Below are positions 17,741-25,729 of a stretch of DNA of 64,000 bases, one piece after another. The stretch comes from Catenuloplanes niger (GTDB lineage: Bacteria > Actinomycetota > Actinomycetes > Mycobacteriales > Micromonosporaceae). A program made the translations under genes and the position numbers. Under the pieces are notes generated by a model, which saw nothing but the letters and a program-made list of their open reading frames with translations, did not search any database and was not told where the DNA came from. The stretch lies in assembly GCF_031458255.1 (NCBI RefSeq), contig NZ_JAVDYC010000001.1:4907001-4971000 (forward strand). The letters are read 5' to 3'. Every line of letters starts with the position of its first letter. The stretch's first letter is position 1.

Positions 17741-17752
17741 GGCGGGCCCTTC

Positions 17753-18298
17753 CTAGTAGTACGGGCCGCCGGTGCCGGTTCCACCGGGGTCCGTCGTGGA
17801 TGCGGTGGTCCAGGCGAAGAGGACGACGACGACCACGAACGCGATGATCAGCAGGCCGAGCCCGGTCACGATCCAGCCGGTGATGATGCCGGCCAGGGCC
17901 AGACCGTCACCGTCGTCGCCGTTCGTCCGGATCTGCCGCCGGGCCACGTGCCCGAGGATCGCGCCGACCGCGGCCGGGATCGCCCCGGCGCCGTAGCAGG
18001 CCAGCGAGAACGCGCCGATGACGGAGACCACCAGCGAGGCGATCGCCATGCCGTTCGTCTTCCGGGGCGCGCCCCAGCCGCCGTACTCGTAGCCGGGAAC
18101 CGGATATCCGGTCGCATACGGGTAGCCCGCGTCCTTGCCCGCCGGGTAGGCCACCGGCTGTGGATAGGCGCCCGCGGGGTCGGGGACCGGGGGATAGCCG
18201 GGCATGGCGGGCCCGGAGACCGGCGGCTGGCCGGCCGGAGGATGGGCCGGGTACGCCGGATCGCTCCAGGCCTCCGGCTGCTGCGGCGGATATGTCAT
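17753..18298 (-). CDS. DUF4190 domain membrane protein (long copy)
   Basis: A 181-residue version of the same family with a long Pro/Tyr/Gly-rich cytoplasmic N-terminus (1-90, repeated YP motifs) followed by two helices (NGMAIASLVVSVIGAFSL and GDGLALAGIITGWIVTGLGLLI). The low-complexity head is typical of actinobacterial cell-envelope-associated proteins of this family. It heads a two-gene operon with the shorter paralogue. Confidence 0.88.
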   Translation of the reverse strand: MTYPPQQPEAWSDPAYPAHPPAGQPPVSGPAMPGYPPVPDPAGAYPQPVAYPAGKDAGYPYATGYPVPGYEYGGWGAPRKTNGMAIASLVVSVIGAFSLACYGAGAIPAAVGAILGHVARRQIRTNGDDGDGLALAGIITGWIVTGLGLLIIAFVVVVVLFAWTTASTTDPGGTGTGGPYY

Positions 18299-18408
18299 TC
18301 GCGATCTCCGTAATGGCGCGGGTACGCCATGAGGGTAGACGGCCCACGCTCGCGGCGCCGCGCCCCCGGTCGTTGCCCCGTTCGCGGTGACCGGGCAGGA
18401 TTTCGGCT

Positions 18409-19224
18409 ATGACACCCGACTCCGATCCAGTGCCCGCCGACCTCCCCTCGCTCGAGTCGACCACGTTGCGACTGGACGGCCGCGTCGCGCTCGTCACCGG
18501 CGCGGGCAGCCCGGACGGCATCGGCTACGCCACCGCCCGCCGGCTGCGGGACCTGGGCGCCAAGGTCGCGATCGTCTCCACCACCCGCCGCATCCACGAG
18601 CGCGCGGACGAACTGTCGGTCACCGGATTCGTCGCGGACCTGACCGACGAGTCCGAGGTCGGCGCGCTCGCCGACGCGGTCGCGGACACGCTCGGCGACG
18701 TGGAGGTGCTGGTCAACAACGCGGGCCTGACCAGCCGGGCCTCGCCGGAGGTGCTGCGGCCGGTCGCCCAGCTCACCTACGAGGAGTGGCGCACCGAGAT
18801 CGACCGCAACCTGACCACCGCGTTCCTGTGCAGTCGTGCGTTCGTCGGCGGCATGGCCGAGCGCGGCTGGGGCCGGATCGTGAACCTGGCCGCGACCACC
18901 GGCCCGGTCAACGCGCTGCCGACCGAGGCGGCGTACGCGGCCGCCAAGGCGGGTGTGGTCGGCCTGACCCGCGCGCTGGCGATGGAGGTCGTGGCGGACG
19001 GCGTGAACGTCAACGCGGTCGCGCCCGGCACGATCTACACGGCCGCGTCCACGGTCGCGGAGCTCAAGCAGGGCCTCGACACGCCGATGCGCCGCCCCGG
19101 CACGCCGGAGGAGGTGGCGGCCGCGATCACGTTCCTGTGCTCGCCCGCGGCGTCCTACATCACCGGCCAGATGCTGGTCGTGGACGGTGGCAACAGCGTC
19201 CGCGAGTCGCAGTACACCCGCTGA
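18409..19224 (+). CDS. SDR family oxidoreductase
   Basis: A 271-residue classical short-chain dehydrogenase/reductase. The Rossmann motif is [16 protein letters not shown] (about 28-43), the NNAG motif follows VEVLV (about 98-107) and the catalytic YxxxK is AAYAAAKAG. The Ser of the usual triad is replaced by Thr or shifted (NLAATTGPV), which is tolerated in the family. C-terminal [19 protein letters not shown] is standard. Substrate unknown. It ends against a bidirectional terminator. Confidence 0.9.
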   Translation: MTPDSDPVPADLPSLESTTLRLDGRVALVTGAGSPDGIGYATARRLRDLGAKVAIVSTTRRIHERADELSVTGFVADLTDESEVGALADAVADTLGDVEVLVNNAGLTSRASPEVLRPVAQLTYEEWRTEIDRNLTTAFLCSRAFVGGMAERGWGRIVNLAATTGPVNALPTEAAYAAAKAGVVGLTRALAMEVVADGVNVNAVAPGTIYTAASTVAELKQGLDTPMRRPGTPEEVAAAITFLCSPAASYITGQMLVVDGGNSVRESQYTR

Positions 19225-19231
19225 GCACGCA

Positions 19232-19265
19232 CTCCCGGGGCGGGCCCGACGGCCCGCTCCGGGAG
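19232..19265. terminator. Bidirectional terminator between SDR and FAD genes
   Basis: 15-bp arms (19232-19246 / 19251-19265) with one G-T pair and a CGAC loop, exactly between two convergent stops. Confidence 0.7.
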
Positions 19266-19266
19266 G

Positions 19267-20367
19267 TCAGAGCGTGATCGCGAACTTCGCCTCCCCTATC
19301 GCGGCCTCCGACTCCGGGCTGCCCGGCTCGTTCTCCACCAGCGCCTGGTTGAGCCGGACGAACGGGCGCATGCGGGTCTCGTACGCGGCCAGCGCCTCCG
19401 GGACGGCGGCGCGGCCCAGTTCCTCGGCCAGCACCCAGGCGCCGACCAGCGCCAGGCTGGTGCCCTGCCCGGACAGCGGTGACGGGCAGAACGCCGCGTC
19501 GCCGAGCAGCGTGACGCGGCCGCGCGACCAGCCGTCCATCCGCACCTGGGCCATCGCGTCGCAGTAGAAGTCCGGCGCCGTCCGCGCGCCCTCGATCAGC
19601 CGCGGGAACTCCCAGCCGAGCCCGGCGTACCGGGCGGCCAGCTCGGCCCGCTGCGCCGCCCGGTCGCGGTGCAGGCCGTCGATCGGACCGGACTCGAAGC
19701 CGAGGTTGACCCGGATCTCCGTGTTGTCCCGCGCCGGGTAGATGCCGCCGCCGACGCCCGGCGCCTGGATCCACACCTGCCAGTCCGCCAGCTTCAGGAT
19801 GTTCTCCATCGTCCAGACCGCCACGTAGACGCCGAGGTGGTGCAGGAACGCGTCGTCCGGCCCGAAGGCCAGCCGGCGGACGGTCGAGCGCAGCCCGTCC
19901 GCGCCGGCCACCAGGTCGACCGTGCGCGGCGCGGCGTGCTGGAACTCCACCCGCACGCCCGCGTCCGTCTCGTGCAGCGCGGTGACCGTGTCGCCGAAGA
20001 CGTACGTGACACCGGCCTCGACCGCGCGCCGGTGCAGCAGCCCGGTCAGGTCCTCGCGCAGCACCTCGACGTCCGGGCTGTCCAGCCGCCCGCTGCTGGG
20101 CGTGTACTCCTCGGAGCGCATCAGCTCGACGCCGTCCGCGTCCAGCATCGACATGCCGCGCATGCGGGTGCGCATGTCCCGCAGCTCGCCGAGCAGCCCC
20201 ATCCGGTCCGCGACGTCGAGCGCGACGCCGCGGACGTCCAGCGCCTGGCCGCCGGGGCGCGGCGCGGGTGCGCGCTCGACGACCGTCACGTCGAAGCCGC
20301 GGGCGCGCAGGTTCAGGGCCAGCGCGGGCCCGGCGACGCTGGCACCGGAGATCAGCACGGTGGTCAT
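19267..20367 (-). CDS. FAD-dependent monooxygenase
   Basis: A 366-residue flavoprotein of the PHBH-like class. The FAD-binding Rossmann motif is TTVLISGASVAGPALALNL (GxSxAG form), the DG motif is in VAGADGLRSTVRR, and the GD motif LLGDAAFCPSPLSGQGTSLAL is clear. Such enzymes hydroxylate aromatic or polyketide-like compounds or inactivate antibiotics such as tetracyclines or rifamycins; the substrate here is not evident. It is transcribed away from a GntR-TetR type regulator 127 bp upstream, which probably controls it in response to the substrate (inference). Confidence 0.9.
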   Translation of the reverse strand: MTTVLISGASVAGPALALNLRARGFDVTVVERAPAPRPGGQALDVRGVALDVADRMGLLGELRDMRTRMRGMSMLDADGVELMRSEEYTPSSGRLDSPDVEVLREDLTGLLHRRAVEAGVTYVFGDTVTALHETDAGVRVEFQHAAPRTVDLVAGADGLRSTVRRLAFGPDDAFLHHLGVYVAVWTMENILKLADWQVWIQAPGVGGGIYPARDNTEIRVNLGFESGPIDGLHRDRAAQRAELAARYAGLGWEFPRLIEGARTAPDFYCDAMAQVRMDGWSRGRVTLLGDAAFCPSPLSGQGTSLALVGAWVLAEELGRAAVPEALAAYETRMRPFVRLNQALVENEPGSPESEAAIGEAKFAITL

Positions 20368-20410
20368 GATGGGGCCCCTTCACGGTCGGAAATACTCCGT
20401 ACGCATCTGA

Positions 20411-20429
20411 CTGTACGGCGCACATACAG
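20411..20429. promoter_or_regulatory. Candidate operator between FAD gene and regulator
   Basis: CTGTA-N9-TACAG inverted repeat at 20411-20429 in the divergent promoter region. Five-base arms make it weak evidence; position is the main argument. Confidence 0.3.
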
Positions 20430-20494
20430 GTCTTGAACAGTGCAAATGTGCCCTAGGGCAGCTAGCATGTGCACTAGTACAGAAGGGAGTCGCC

Positions 20495-21457
20495 GTGGCC
20501 GAGGAGCCGCCGTTCCAGCGCATCGTCACCGAGCTGAGCCGCCGCATCCGGGACGGTGAGTTCGCCCCCGGCGACCGGGTGCCGTCCACCCGCCGGATCG
20601 CGCGGGAGTGGGGGGTGGCGACGGCCACGGCCACGAAGGCGCTCACCACGCTGCGCCACCTGGGCCTGGTCCGCACCGAGCCGCGGTCCGGCACGATCGT
20701 CGCCGACCTGGCCGGTGACGCACCGGCCCGCAGCGGGCCGCGCGACCTGACCCGCGACCGGCTGGTGCGCACCGCGATCGAGCTGGCCGACGCGGAGGGG
20801 CTGGACGCGCTGTCCATGCGCGCGATCGCGGCCCGGCTCGGCGCGGCCACCATGTCGACGTACCGGCACGTCGCCGACAAGCACGAGTTGACAGCGCTGA
20901 TGGCGGACGCGGCCTACGGCGAGATCGGCTACCCGGAGACCGGGGAACCGCTGGCCTGGCGGCCCCGGATCGAGCGGGCCGCCCGCGCGCTCTGGACGCT
21001 CTACCGCCGGCACCCCTGGCTGCCGCACGTCGATTCGCTGTTCCGCCCGCTGCCGCTGCCGAACCTGCTGACCCACGACGAGCAGATCCTGCGCGCGCTG
21101 GACGGCCACGGCCTCACGCCGGCGGAGATGCTCAACCACTCGATCCTGATCTACACGCAGGTGCAGAGCCTCGCCATGCAGCTGGAGCGGGAGGCGCAGG
21201 CCCAGTCCGCCAGCGGCATCTCCGGCGAGGAGTGGGTCGCGCGCACCGCACCGGCGATGGCCGCGCTGATGACCGGCGACCGCCACCCGGTGTGGTCCAG
21301 GATGATGGCCGTGGTCACCGCGGACGGCTTCGACCTCGACCTGGACGCGCTGTTCGAGCTAGGCCTCCGGACCACCCTCGACGGTCTCGCGGCGCGGATG
21401 CCGGCCGAGCCGGGGGTCGGGCGGCCGGACGGACTCGCCGCGCGGGTCGACGGGTGA
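20495..21457 (+). CDS. GntR-TetR fusion transcriptional regulator
   Basis: A 320-residue protein with two DNA-binding domains. Residues about 5-68 form a GntR winged helix (IREFAPGDRVPSTRRIA-like segment, ATATKALTTLRHLGLV), and about 88-135 form a TetR helix-turn-helix (LVRTAIELADAEG, MRAIAARLGAATMSTYRHV) followed by a TetR C-terminal ligand/dimer domain. It probably represses the divergent FAD monooxygenase gene. GTG start with AGAAGGGAG upstream. The last 99 bp overlap the convergent membrane-protein gene, so the C-terminal Arg/Gly-rich tail may be dispensable. Confidence 0.88.
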   Translation: MAEEPPFQRIVTELSRRIRDGEFAPGDRVPSTRRIAREWGVATATATKALTTLRHLGLVRTEPRSGTIVADLAGDAPARSGPRDLTRDRLVRTAIELADAEGLDALSMRAIAARLGAATMSTYRHVADKHELTALMADAAYGEIGYPETGEPLAWRPRIERAARALWTLYRRHPWLPHVDSLFRPLPLPNLLTHDEQILRALDGHGLTPAEMLNHSILIYTQVQSLAMQLEREAQAQSASGISGEEWVARTAPAMAALMTGDRHPVWSRMMAVVTADGFDLDLDALFELGLRTTLDGLAARMPAEPGVGRPDGLAARVDG

Positions 21458-22108
21458 GTTCAGCTCGGCCCGGCGTTCCGGTGCCCGCAGGTAGGTCGCC
21501 ACGGCCACCCGCAGCTCCGTCGGGTCGATCATCGAGCCGGGCGGCGTGAGCTCCAGCAGCCGGCCGCCGGTCCGCAGCTCCACGGCGCCCTCCTCGTCCG
21601 GGTCGCCGGGGCTGGTCAGCCGGACCGCCTCGACCTCCGCCCACGGGATCAGCCGGCCCTGCCGCAGTACGCCGGCCTCGACGATCGCGATCCGGTGCAG
21701 CATCGGCAGGTTCGCGTGGAGCCGGCGCAGCCCCCACAGCGCCGCGGCCGTGGCCAGTGCGGCGAAGGCCAGGCCGGGCAGGTCGCCGGGCCGGGCCAGC
21801 CAGCCGGCGACGCCACCCGCCCAGACCACGAACGCGGCGTTCATCACCAGGAACCAGACGGTCTCCGCCCGGGACCGCGGCGCGACCAGGCCGGGCGCGG
21901 TCGCGCCGCCGGGCAGCCGGATCGCGGGCCGCCAGCGCATCGGCCGGTTCCGGTCCCGCTGCCGCAGCAGCCAGGCGACGCCGAGGAACAGCAACGCACC
22001 GGCCGAGCCGACGCCGGACAGGTCCGCGCCGCTCCGGACGGCCCAGCCGGTCGACGCGCCGGCGCCGAGCACGGCGAGCACCACTGCGAGACGGAGCACC
22101 GTGGGCAC
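21359..22108 (-). CDS. Membrane protein with PH-like C-terminal domain
   Basis: A 249-residue protein with four hydrophobic segments (about 5-27, 33-50, 84-101, 107-127) followed by a PH-like strand pattern (IAIVEAGVLRQGRLIPWAEVEAVRLTSPG). The last 33 codons overlap the convergent regulator gene, unusually long for real neighbours, and that tail is Arg/Pro-rich. Function unknown. The start GTG at 22108 lies 9 bp after the PARG-like gene stop, so the two are co-transcribed. Confidence 0.72.
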   Translation of the reverse strand: MPTVLRLAVVLAVLGAGASTGWAVRSGADLSGVGSAGALLFLGVAWLLRQRDRNRPMRWRPAIRLPGGATAPGLVAPRSRAETVWFLVMNAAFVVWAGGVAGWLARPGDLPGLAFAALATAAALWGLRRLHANLPMLHRIAIVEAGVLRQGRLIPWAEVEAVRLTSPGDPDEEGAVELRTGGRLLELTPPGSMIDPTELRVAVATYLRAPERRAELNSPVDPRGESVRPPDPRLGRHPRRETVEGGPEA

Positions 22109-22117
22109 GGCCGAAGT

Positions 22118-22957
22118 CTACGACCGGTGTGCCAGCGCCTCGCGGAACGTGTGCAGGACCGGCTGCCGGGCCGACGGGTCGAAGATCGAGAAGACCACCA
22201 GTGGGTACGCGCCGGCGAACGGCCCGTGCAGCGCCTCCGCGAACAGCCGTGCCACGGTCGCCGGATCGTTGCCGAAGACGCCGCATCCCCAGGCGCCCAG
22301 CACGATAGCGTCGTGCCGGTGCCGCAGCCCCGCGGTCAGCACCGCCGCGATCCGCCGCCGCATCGCCGCCGTGATCCGCGCCCGGGCCGTCGCCCGGCCG
22401 TCCGGCGGCGTCCGCTGCAGGAGCACGCTCGCGTTCACGGCCGCGCAGGTCAGGAACCCGCACGGGTACGGCCGGTCCAGCCACCCGCCGCGGTCGTCAC
22501 GGAACACCGGCACGTCCGGCGAGTAGATCACCGCGTCCGTGTACATCGGGTCGCCGGACGCGCGGTTCGCCGCGTACATCGGGTTGCCGGCCAGACATGG
22601 ATAGAGCGCGGACGAGCGGGCCAGCGTCTCCTCCTGGGCGATCGCGCCCCGCAGGAAGCCGCCGCCCGGCGTCCGGCCGGACGCGAAGTTGAGCGCCGCC
22701 ACCCGGTGGCCGGCCGCGGCCAGCCGGCGCGTCGCGGCGAGCGTGGTCTCGCCGCGCACCTCCACGGTCCCGCCGGCCGGTGCGGTCACCGGGTCAGGAC
22801 CGAGGGACTCCGGCGGGTACGTCACGGTCCCGGCGATCGAGCGCTGCACCGACTCGGCGAGCGCGACCCGGTGCCCGTCCAGCCCGTAGTGCCCGGCCTC
22901 GAGCGCTCGCAACGTGTCCGCCGCGATCTCGGCGGCCCACCGCCGGTCGCTCGGCAC
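22118..22957 (-). CDS. TIGR02452 family macrodomain protein (bacterial PARG-like)
   Basis: A 279-residue protein of the microbial poly(ADP-ribose) glycohydrolase type. The diagnostic loop GRTPGGGFLRGAIAQEE combines the GGG motif and the catalytic Gln-Glu-Glu of PARG macrodomains; AVNASVLL and LGAWGCGVFGND are the other ADP-ribose-contacting segments. Family members remove or bind ADP-ribose marks, so a role in reversing ADP-ribosylation or in NAD-linked stress is likely. A GTG start gives MPSDRRWAAEIAADTL. No ADP-ribosyltransferase is encoded nearby. Confidence 0.88.
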   Translation of the reverse strand: MPSDRRWAAEIAADTLRALEAGHYGLDGHRVALAESVQRSIAGTVTYPPESLGPDPVTAPAGGTVEVRGETTLAATRRLAAAGHRVAALNFASGRTPGGGFLRGAIAQEETLARSSALYPCLAGNPMYAANRASGDPMYTDAVIYSPDVPVFRDDRGGWLDRPYPCGFLTCAAVNASVLLQRTPPDGRATARARITAAMRRRIAAVLTAGLRHRHDAIVLGAWGCGVFGNDPATVARLFAEALHGPFAGAYPLVVFSIFDPSARQPVLHTFREALAHRS

Positions 22958-22966
22958 GCCCGGGCC

Positions 22967-23377
22967 TCAGCCGCTCACCCGGGACAGCCGGCCCAGTGCG
23001 CGCTCCACCGCGAGGCAGCGGTTCTCCACGTACGGGATGCCGGCCGCCTCGGCGAGCCGGCGCGCCTCCGCGTTGACGATGTCCAGCTGCAGCCAGATCG
23101 AGCGCGCGCCGATCTCGACCGCGGCCTTGACCACGTCCAGCGCGTCCGCGGACGGCCGGAACACGTTCACCATGTCCAGCGGCTCGGGCACGTCGGCGAG
23201 GGTCGGATAGGCCGGCACGCCGAAGATCTCAGCCCCGTACGGATTGACCGGGATGATCCGCCAGCCGTGTCGCATCATCTGCAGCGGGACGCTGTGCGCC
23301 GACTTGGCCGGGTCACGGGACGCGCCGACCACCACGATCGTGGACGTGCCGGCCAGGATCTCTCTCGGATCGCTCAC
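22967..23377 (-). CDS. CoA-binding protein (YccU-like)
   Basis: A 136-residue stand-alone CoA-binding Rossmann domain. It shows TIVVVGASRDPAKSAHSVP, IIPVNPYG and ARSIWLQLDIVNAEARRLAE...ENRC, as in the YccU/HcgA family. GTG 23377 (VSDPREIL) is the start; the frame remains open upstream but only as a shadow of the radical SAM gene. It lies 14 bp after that gene, so both can be co-transcribed. Role unknown. Confidence 0.88.
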   Translation of the reverse strand: MSDPREILAGTSTIVVVGASRDPAKSAHSVPLQMMRHGWRIIPVNPYGAEIFGVPAYPTLADVPEPLDMVNVFRPSADALDVVKAAVEIGARSIWLQLDIVNAEARRLAEAAGIPYVENRCLAVERALGRLSRVSG

Positions 23378-23391
23378 CCCACCGACTCTAC

Positions 23392-24450
23392 TCAGAGGAG
23401 GGTGAGTTGCTCCGGCTCCGGCTCGGCGGGCGGGGCCGGGACCGCGCGCGCCGCACCCGGTGCGGCACCGTCCAGCCCGTGCCGCCGCGCCGCCGCCCGG
23501 ACCAGCGCCGCCACCTCGCGCTGGTACGCCTTCGGCGCGTACGACCCGGCCCGGTAGAGCTCGCGGTAGCGCGGCACCAGGTGCGGGTGATGGCGGCCGA
23601 TCCACCGCGCGTACCACTCCCGGGCGCCGGGCCGCAGGTGCAGCGGCAGCGGCGTCACGCTCACCGCGCCGCTGGCCGCGATCGCGGCCACGGTCTCGTC
23701 GATCGACGCGGCCGTGTCGGTCAGGCCCGGCAGGATCGGCGCCATCAGCACGCCGACCGCGAAGCCCGCGTCGGTCAGCGCCGCGACCGCGTCCAGCCGG
23801 CGGCGCGGGCTGGGTGTGCCCGGCTCGGCCGACCGCCACACGCTCTCGTCGACGAACCCGACCGACATCGAGATGCCGACCCGGGTCACGGACGCGGCCT
23901 CGCGCAGCAGCGGGAGGTCGCGCAGGATCAGCGTGCCCTTGGTCAGGACGGAGAACGGGTTCGCGAAGTCGCGCAGCGCCGCGATGATCTCCGGCATCAG
24001 CCGGTAGCGGCCCTCGGCGCGCTGGTAGCAGTCGACGTTCGTGCCCATCGCGACGTGCTCGCCCCGCCAGCCGCGCGCGGCCAGCTCGCGCCGGACCAGC
24101 TCACCCGCGTTGACCTTGACCACGACCCGGGTGTCGAAGTCGTGCCCGGCGTCCAGGTCGAGGTAGGTGTGCGTGTTCCGGGCGAAGCAGTACGTGCACG
24201 CGTGGCCGCACCCGCGATAGGGGTTGATCGTCCACTCGAACGGCACCCGCGACGAACCCGGGACGCGGTTGATGATGGATTTCGCCCGCACCTCGTAGAA
24301 CGTCATGCCGGCGAACCCGGGCGTGTCGAACGTCCGGACGACGGCGCTGGGCAGCGCCAGCGGCAGGGGTGGTGCCGCCGGCGCCGCCCCCAGGGATGGC
24401 TCCTGAGGGAAACCGTCGTCGGGGGGAGCCGACAGGTTCGCCCAGCGCAT
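23392..24450 (-). CDS. Radical SAM protein, Rv2578c family
   Basis: A 352-residue radical SAM enzyme related to spore photoproduct lyase. The cluster-binding motif is RGCGHACTYCFARNTH (Cys-x3-Cys-x2-Cys), and the barrel continues with GTNVDCYQRAEG, LTKGTLILRDLPLL and VGISMSVGF. The reaction is not known. Directly upstream is a perfect LexA box (24460-24475) only 9 bp from the ATG, so DNA damage should induce it; I recall the mycobacterial homologue being reported as LexA-controlled. The CoA-binding and PARG-like genes downstream could be read through from this promoter. Confidence 0.92.
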   Translation of the reverse strand: MRWANLSAPPDDGFPQEPSLGAAPAAPPLPLALPSAVVRTFDTPGFAGMTFYEVRAKSIINRVPGSSRVPFEWTINPYRGCGHACTYCFARNTHTYLDLDAGHDFDTRVVVKVNAGELVRRELAARGWRGEHVAMGTNVDCYQRAEGRYRLMPEIIAALRDFANPFSVLTKGTLILRDLPLLREAASVTRVGISMSVGFVDESVWRSAEPGTPSPRRRLDAVAALTDAGFAVGVLMAPILPGLTDTAASIDETVAAIAASGAVSVTPLPLHLRPGAREWYARWIGRHHPHLVPRYRELYRAGSYAPKAYQREVAALVRAAARRHGLDGAAPGAARAVPAPPAEPEPEQLTLL

Positions 24451-24459
24451 GACCAGTAT

Positions 24460-24475
24460 TCGAACACACGTTCGA
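24460..24475. promoter_or_regulatory. LexA (SOS) box
   Basis: TCGAACACACGTTCGA matches the actinobacterial consensus TCGAAC-N4-GTTCGA at every fixed base. It ends 9 bp before the radical SAM start codon, where bound LexA would block the promoter. Confidence 0.88.
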
Positions 24476-24555
24476 TCACCTGTCCAGCCGCGACACGCCC
24501 GTGTCGTGAGCCGGGTGTCCGCCGGACCGCCGGGCCGGCGTGGCGGACGCGGCGA

Positions 24556-25581
24556 TCACGGAAGGGCGGGGGCGGGGCCGGCGCTGTCCCGGCGGATCAG
24601 CTCCGCGCCGACCTCCTCGATCCGGTTGCCCGGCTCGCCGGCGCCGTCCAGGGCCAGCGTCATCGCCCGCGCGCCCATCTCGGCCAGCGGCAGCCGCACC
24701 GTGGTCAGCGCCGGCGTCACGTCGCGCGCGACCGGCATGTCGTCGAACCCGGCCACGCTGACCCGGCCCGGCACGTCCACTCCGCGGCTGCGCAGCAGCG
24801 CCAGCGCCCCGATCGCCATCGAGTCGTTGAGCGCCGCGATCGCGGTCAGTCCGGGCTCCGCGTCCAGCAGCGCGGCGGCCGCGGCGGCGCCGCTGTCCCG
24901 GTCGAAGTCCGCGTACGCGATCCGCGCGGCCGGCAGCTCGTGCCCCCGCTCCCGGGCGGCGCGCCGCAGTCCGGAGAGCCGGTCCGTGGTCGTGGTGAGC
25001 AGCTTCGGCCCGGCGATCACGCCGATCCGCTCGTGGCCCAGCGCGTAGAGCTCCGTGCCGAGCAGGTAGCCGCCCATCTCGTTGTCCGGCACCACGGCGT
25101 CGCCCGCGTGCTGGTGGCGACCGATCACCGCGACCCGGCCGCCGCCCTTCTCGTAGACCTGCAGCTTGCCGACGAGCGCCGCGGTGAAGTCCTCGTCGTG
25201 GTAGCCGGACCCGGCCAGCACCAGCGCCGCCACCTGGTGCGCGCGCAGCAGCTCGACGTACTCCAGCTCGCGGGCCGGGTCGCGGTAGCTGTTGCAGATG
25301 ATCACGAGCCGGCCGTGCTCGGTCGCGACGCGCTGCAGGCCCCGGGTGATCTCCGCGAAGTACGGGTCGGAGACGTCGTGCACGATCACGCCGATCGCGC
25401 TGCGGTTCGCCCGGGCCAGCGACTGGGCGTGCGCGTTCGGCACGTACTGCAGTTCCTCGACCGCGGCCAGCACCCGCTCGCGCAGCGCCTCGGTGACCGG
25501 TTTGGGACTGCCGTTGATGATTCGTGAGGCCGTCGCGGGCGATACTCCGGCCCGTTTCGCGACCTCGGCCAACGTCGCCAT
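24556..25581 (-). CDS. LacI family transcriptional regulator
   Basis: A 341-residue repressor: HTH and hinge (1-60; TLAEVAKRAGVSPATASRIING ending in ARANRSAIGVIV) and a periplasmic-binding-protein-like ligand domain with SVAGFDDMPVA near the C-terminus. ATG 25581 places the HTH at the exact N-terminus, as the family requires; GAAGGGACGG lies upstream. It is divergent from a Gfo/Idh plus isomerase operon whose promoter carries LacI-type operators, so it probably represses that sugar or inositol-type catabolic operon. Confidence 0.93.
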   Translation of the reverse strand: MATLAEVAKRAGVSPATASRIINGSPKPVTEALRERVLAAVEELQYVPNAHAQSLARANRSAIGVIVHDVSDPYFAEITRGLQRVATEHGRLVIICNSYRDPARELEYVELLRAHQVAALVLAGSGYHDEDFTAALVGKLQVYEKGGGRVAVIGRHQHAGDAVVPDNEMGGYLLGTELYALGHERIGVIAGPKLLTTTTDRLSGLRRAARERGHELPAARIAYADFDRDSGAAAAAALLDAEPGLTAIAALNDSMAIGALALLRSRGVDVPGRVSVAGFDDMPVARDVTPALTTVRLPLAEMGARAMTLALDGAGEPGNRIEEVGAELIRRDSAGPAPALP

Positions 25582-25647
25582 GGACGCCCGTCCCTTCGTC
25601 GGAAGCTGCGGGGGCAGGATATCGACTCCGCGGGTGGCGAAGGTTCC

Positions 25648-25705
25648 GGGAAAGGCTTGCCCGCCTGCTGCGCACGCCGTTACTGTGCCCAGGAAAGCGC
25701 TTACC
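25648..25705. promoter_or_regulatory. Two LacI-type operators
   Basis: GGGAAAGGCTTGCCC at 25648-25662 and GGAAAGCGCTTACC at 25692-25705 are near-palindromes with the central CG/GC step typical of LacI-family sites. They lie between the divergent lacI and Gfo/Idh genes. Confidence 0.65.
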
Positions 25706-25729
25706 TGGGGAGCCTGGAGGGACCGCACC

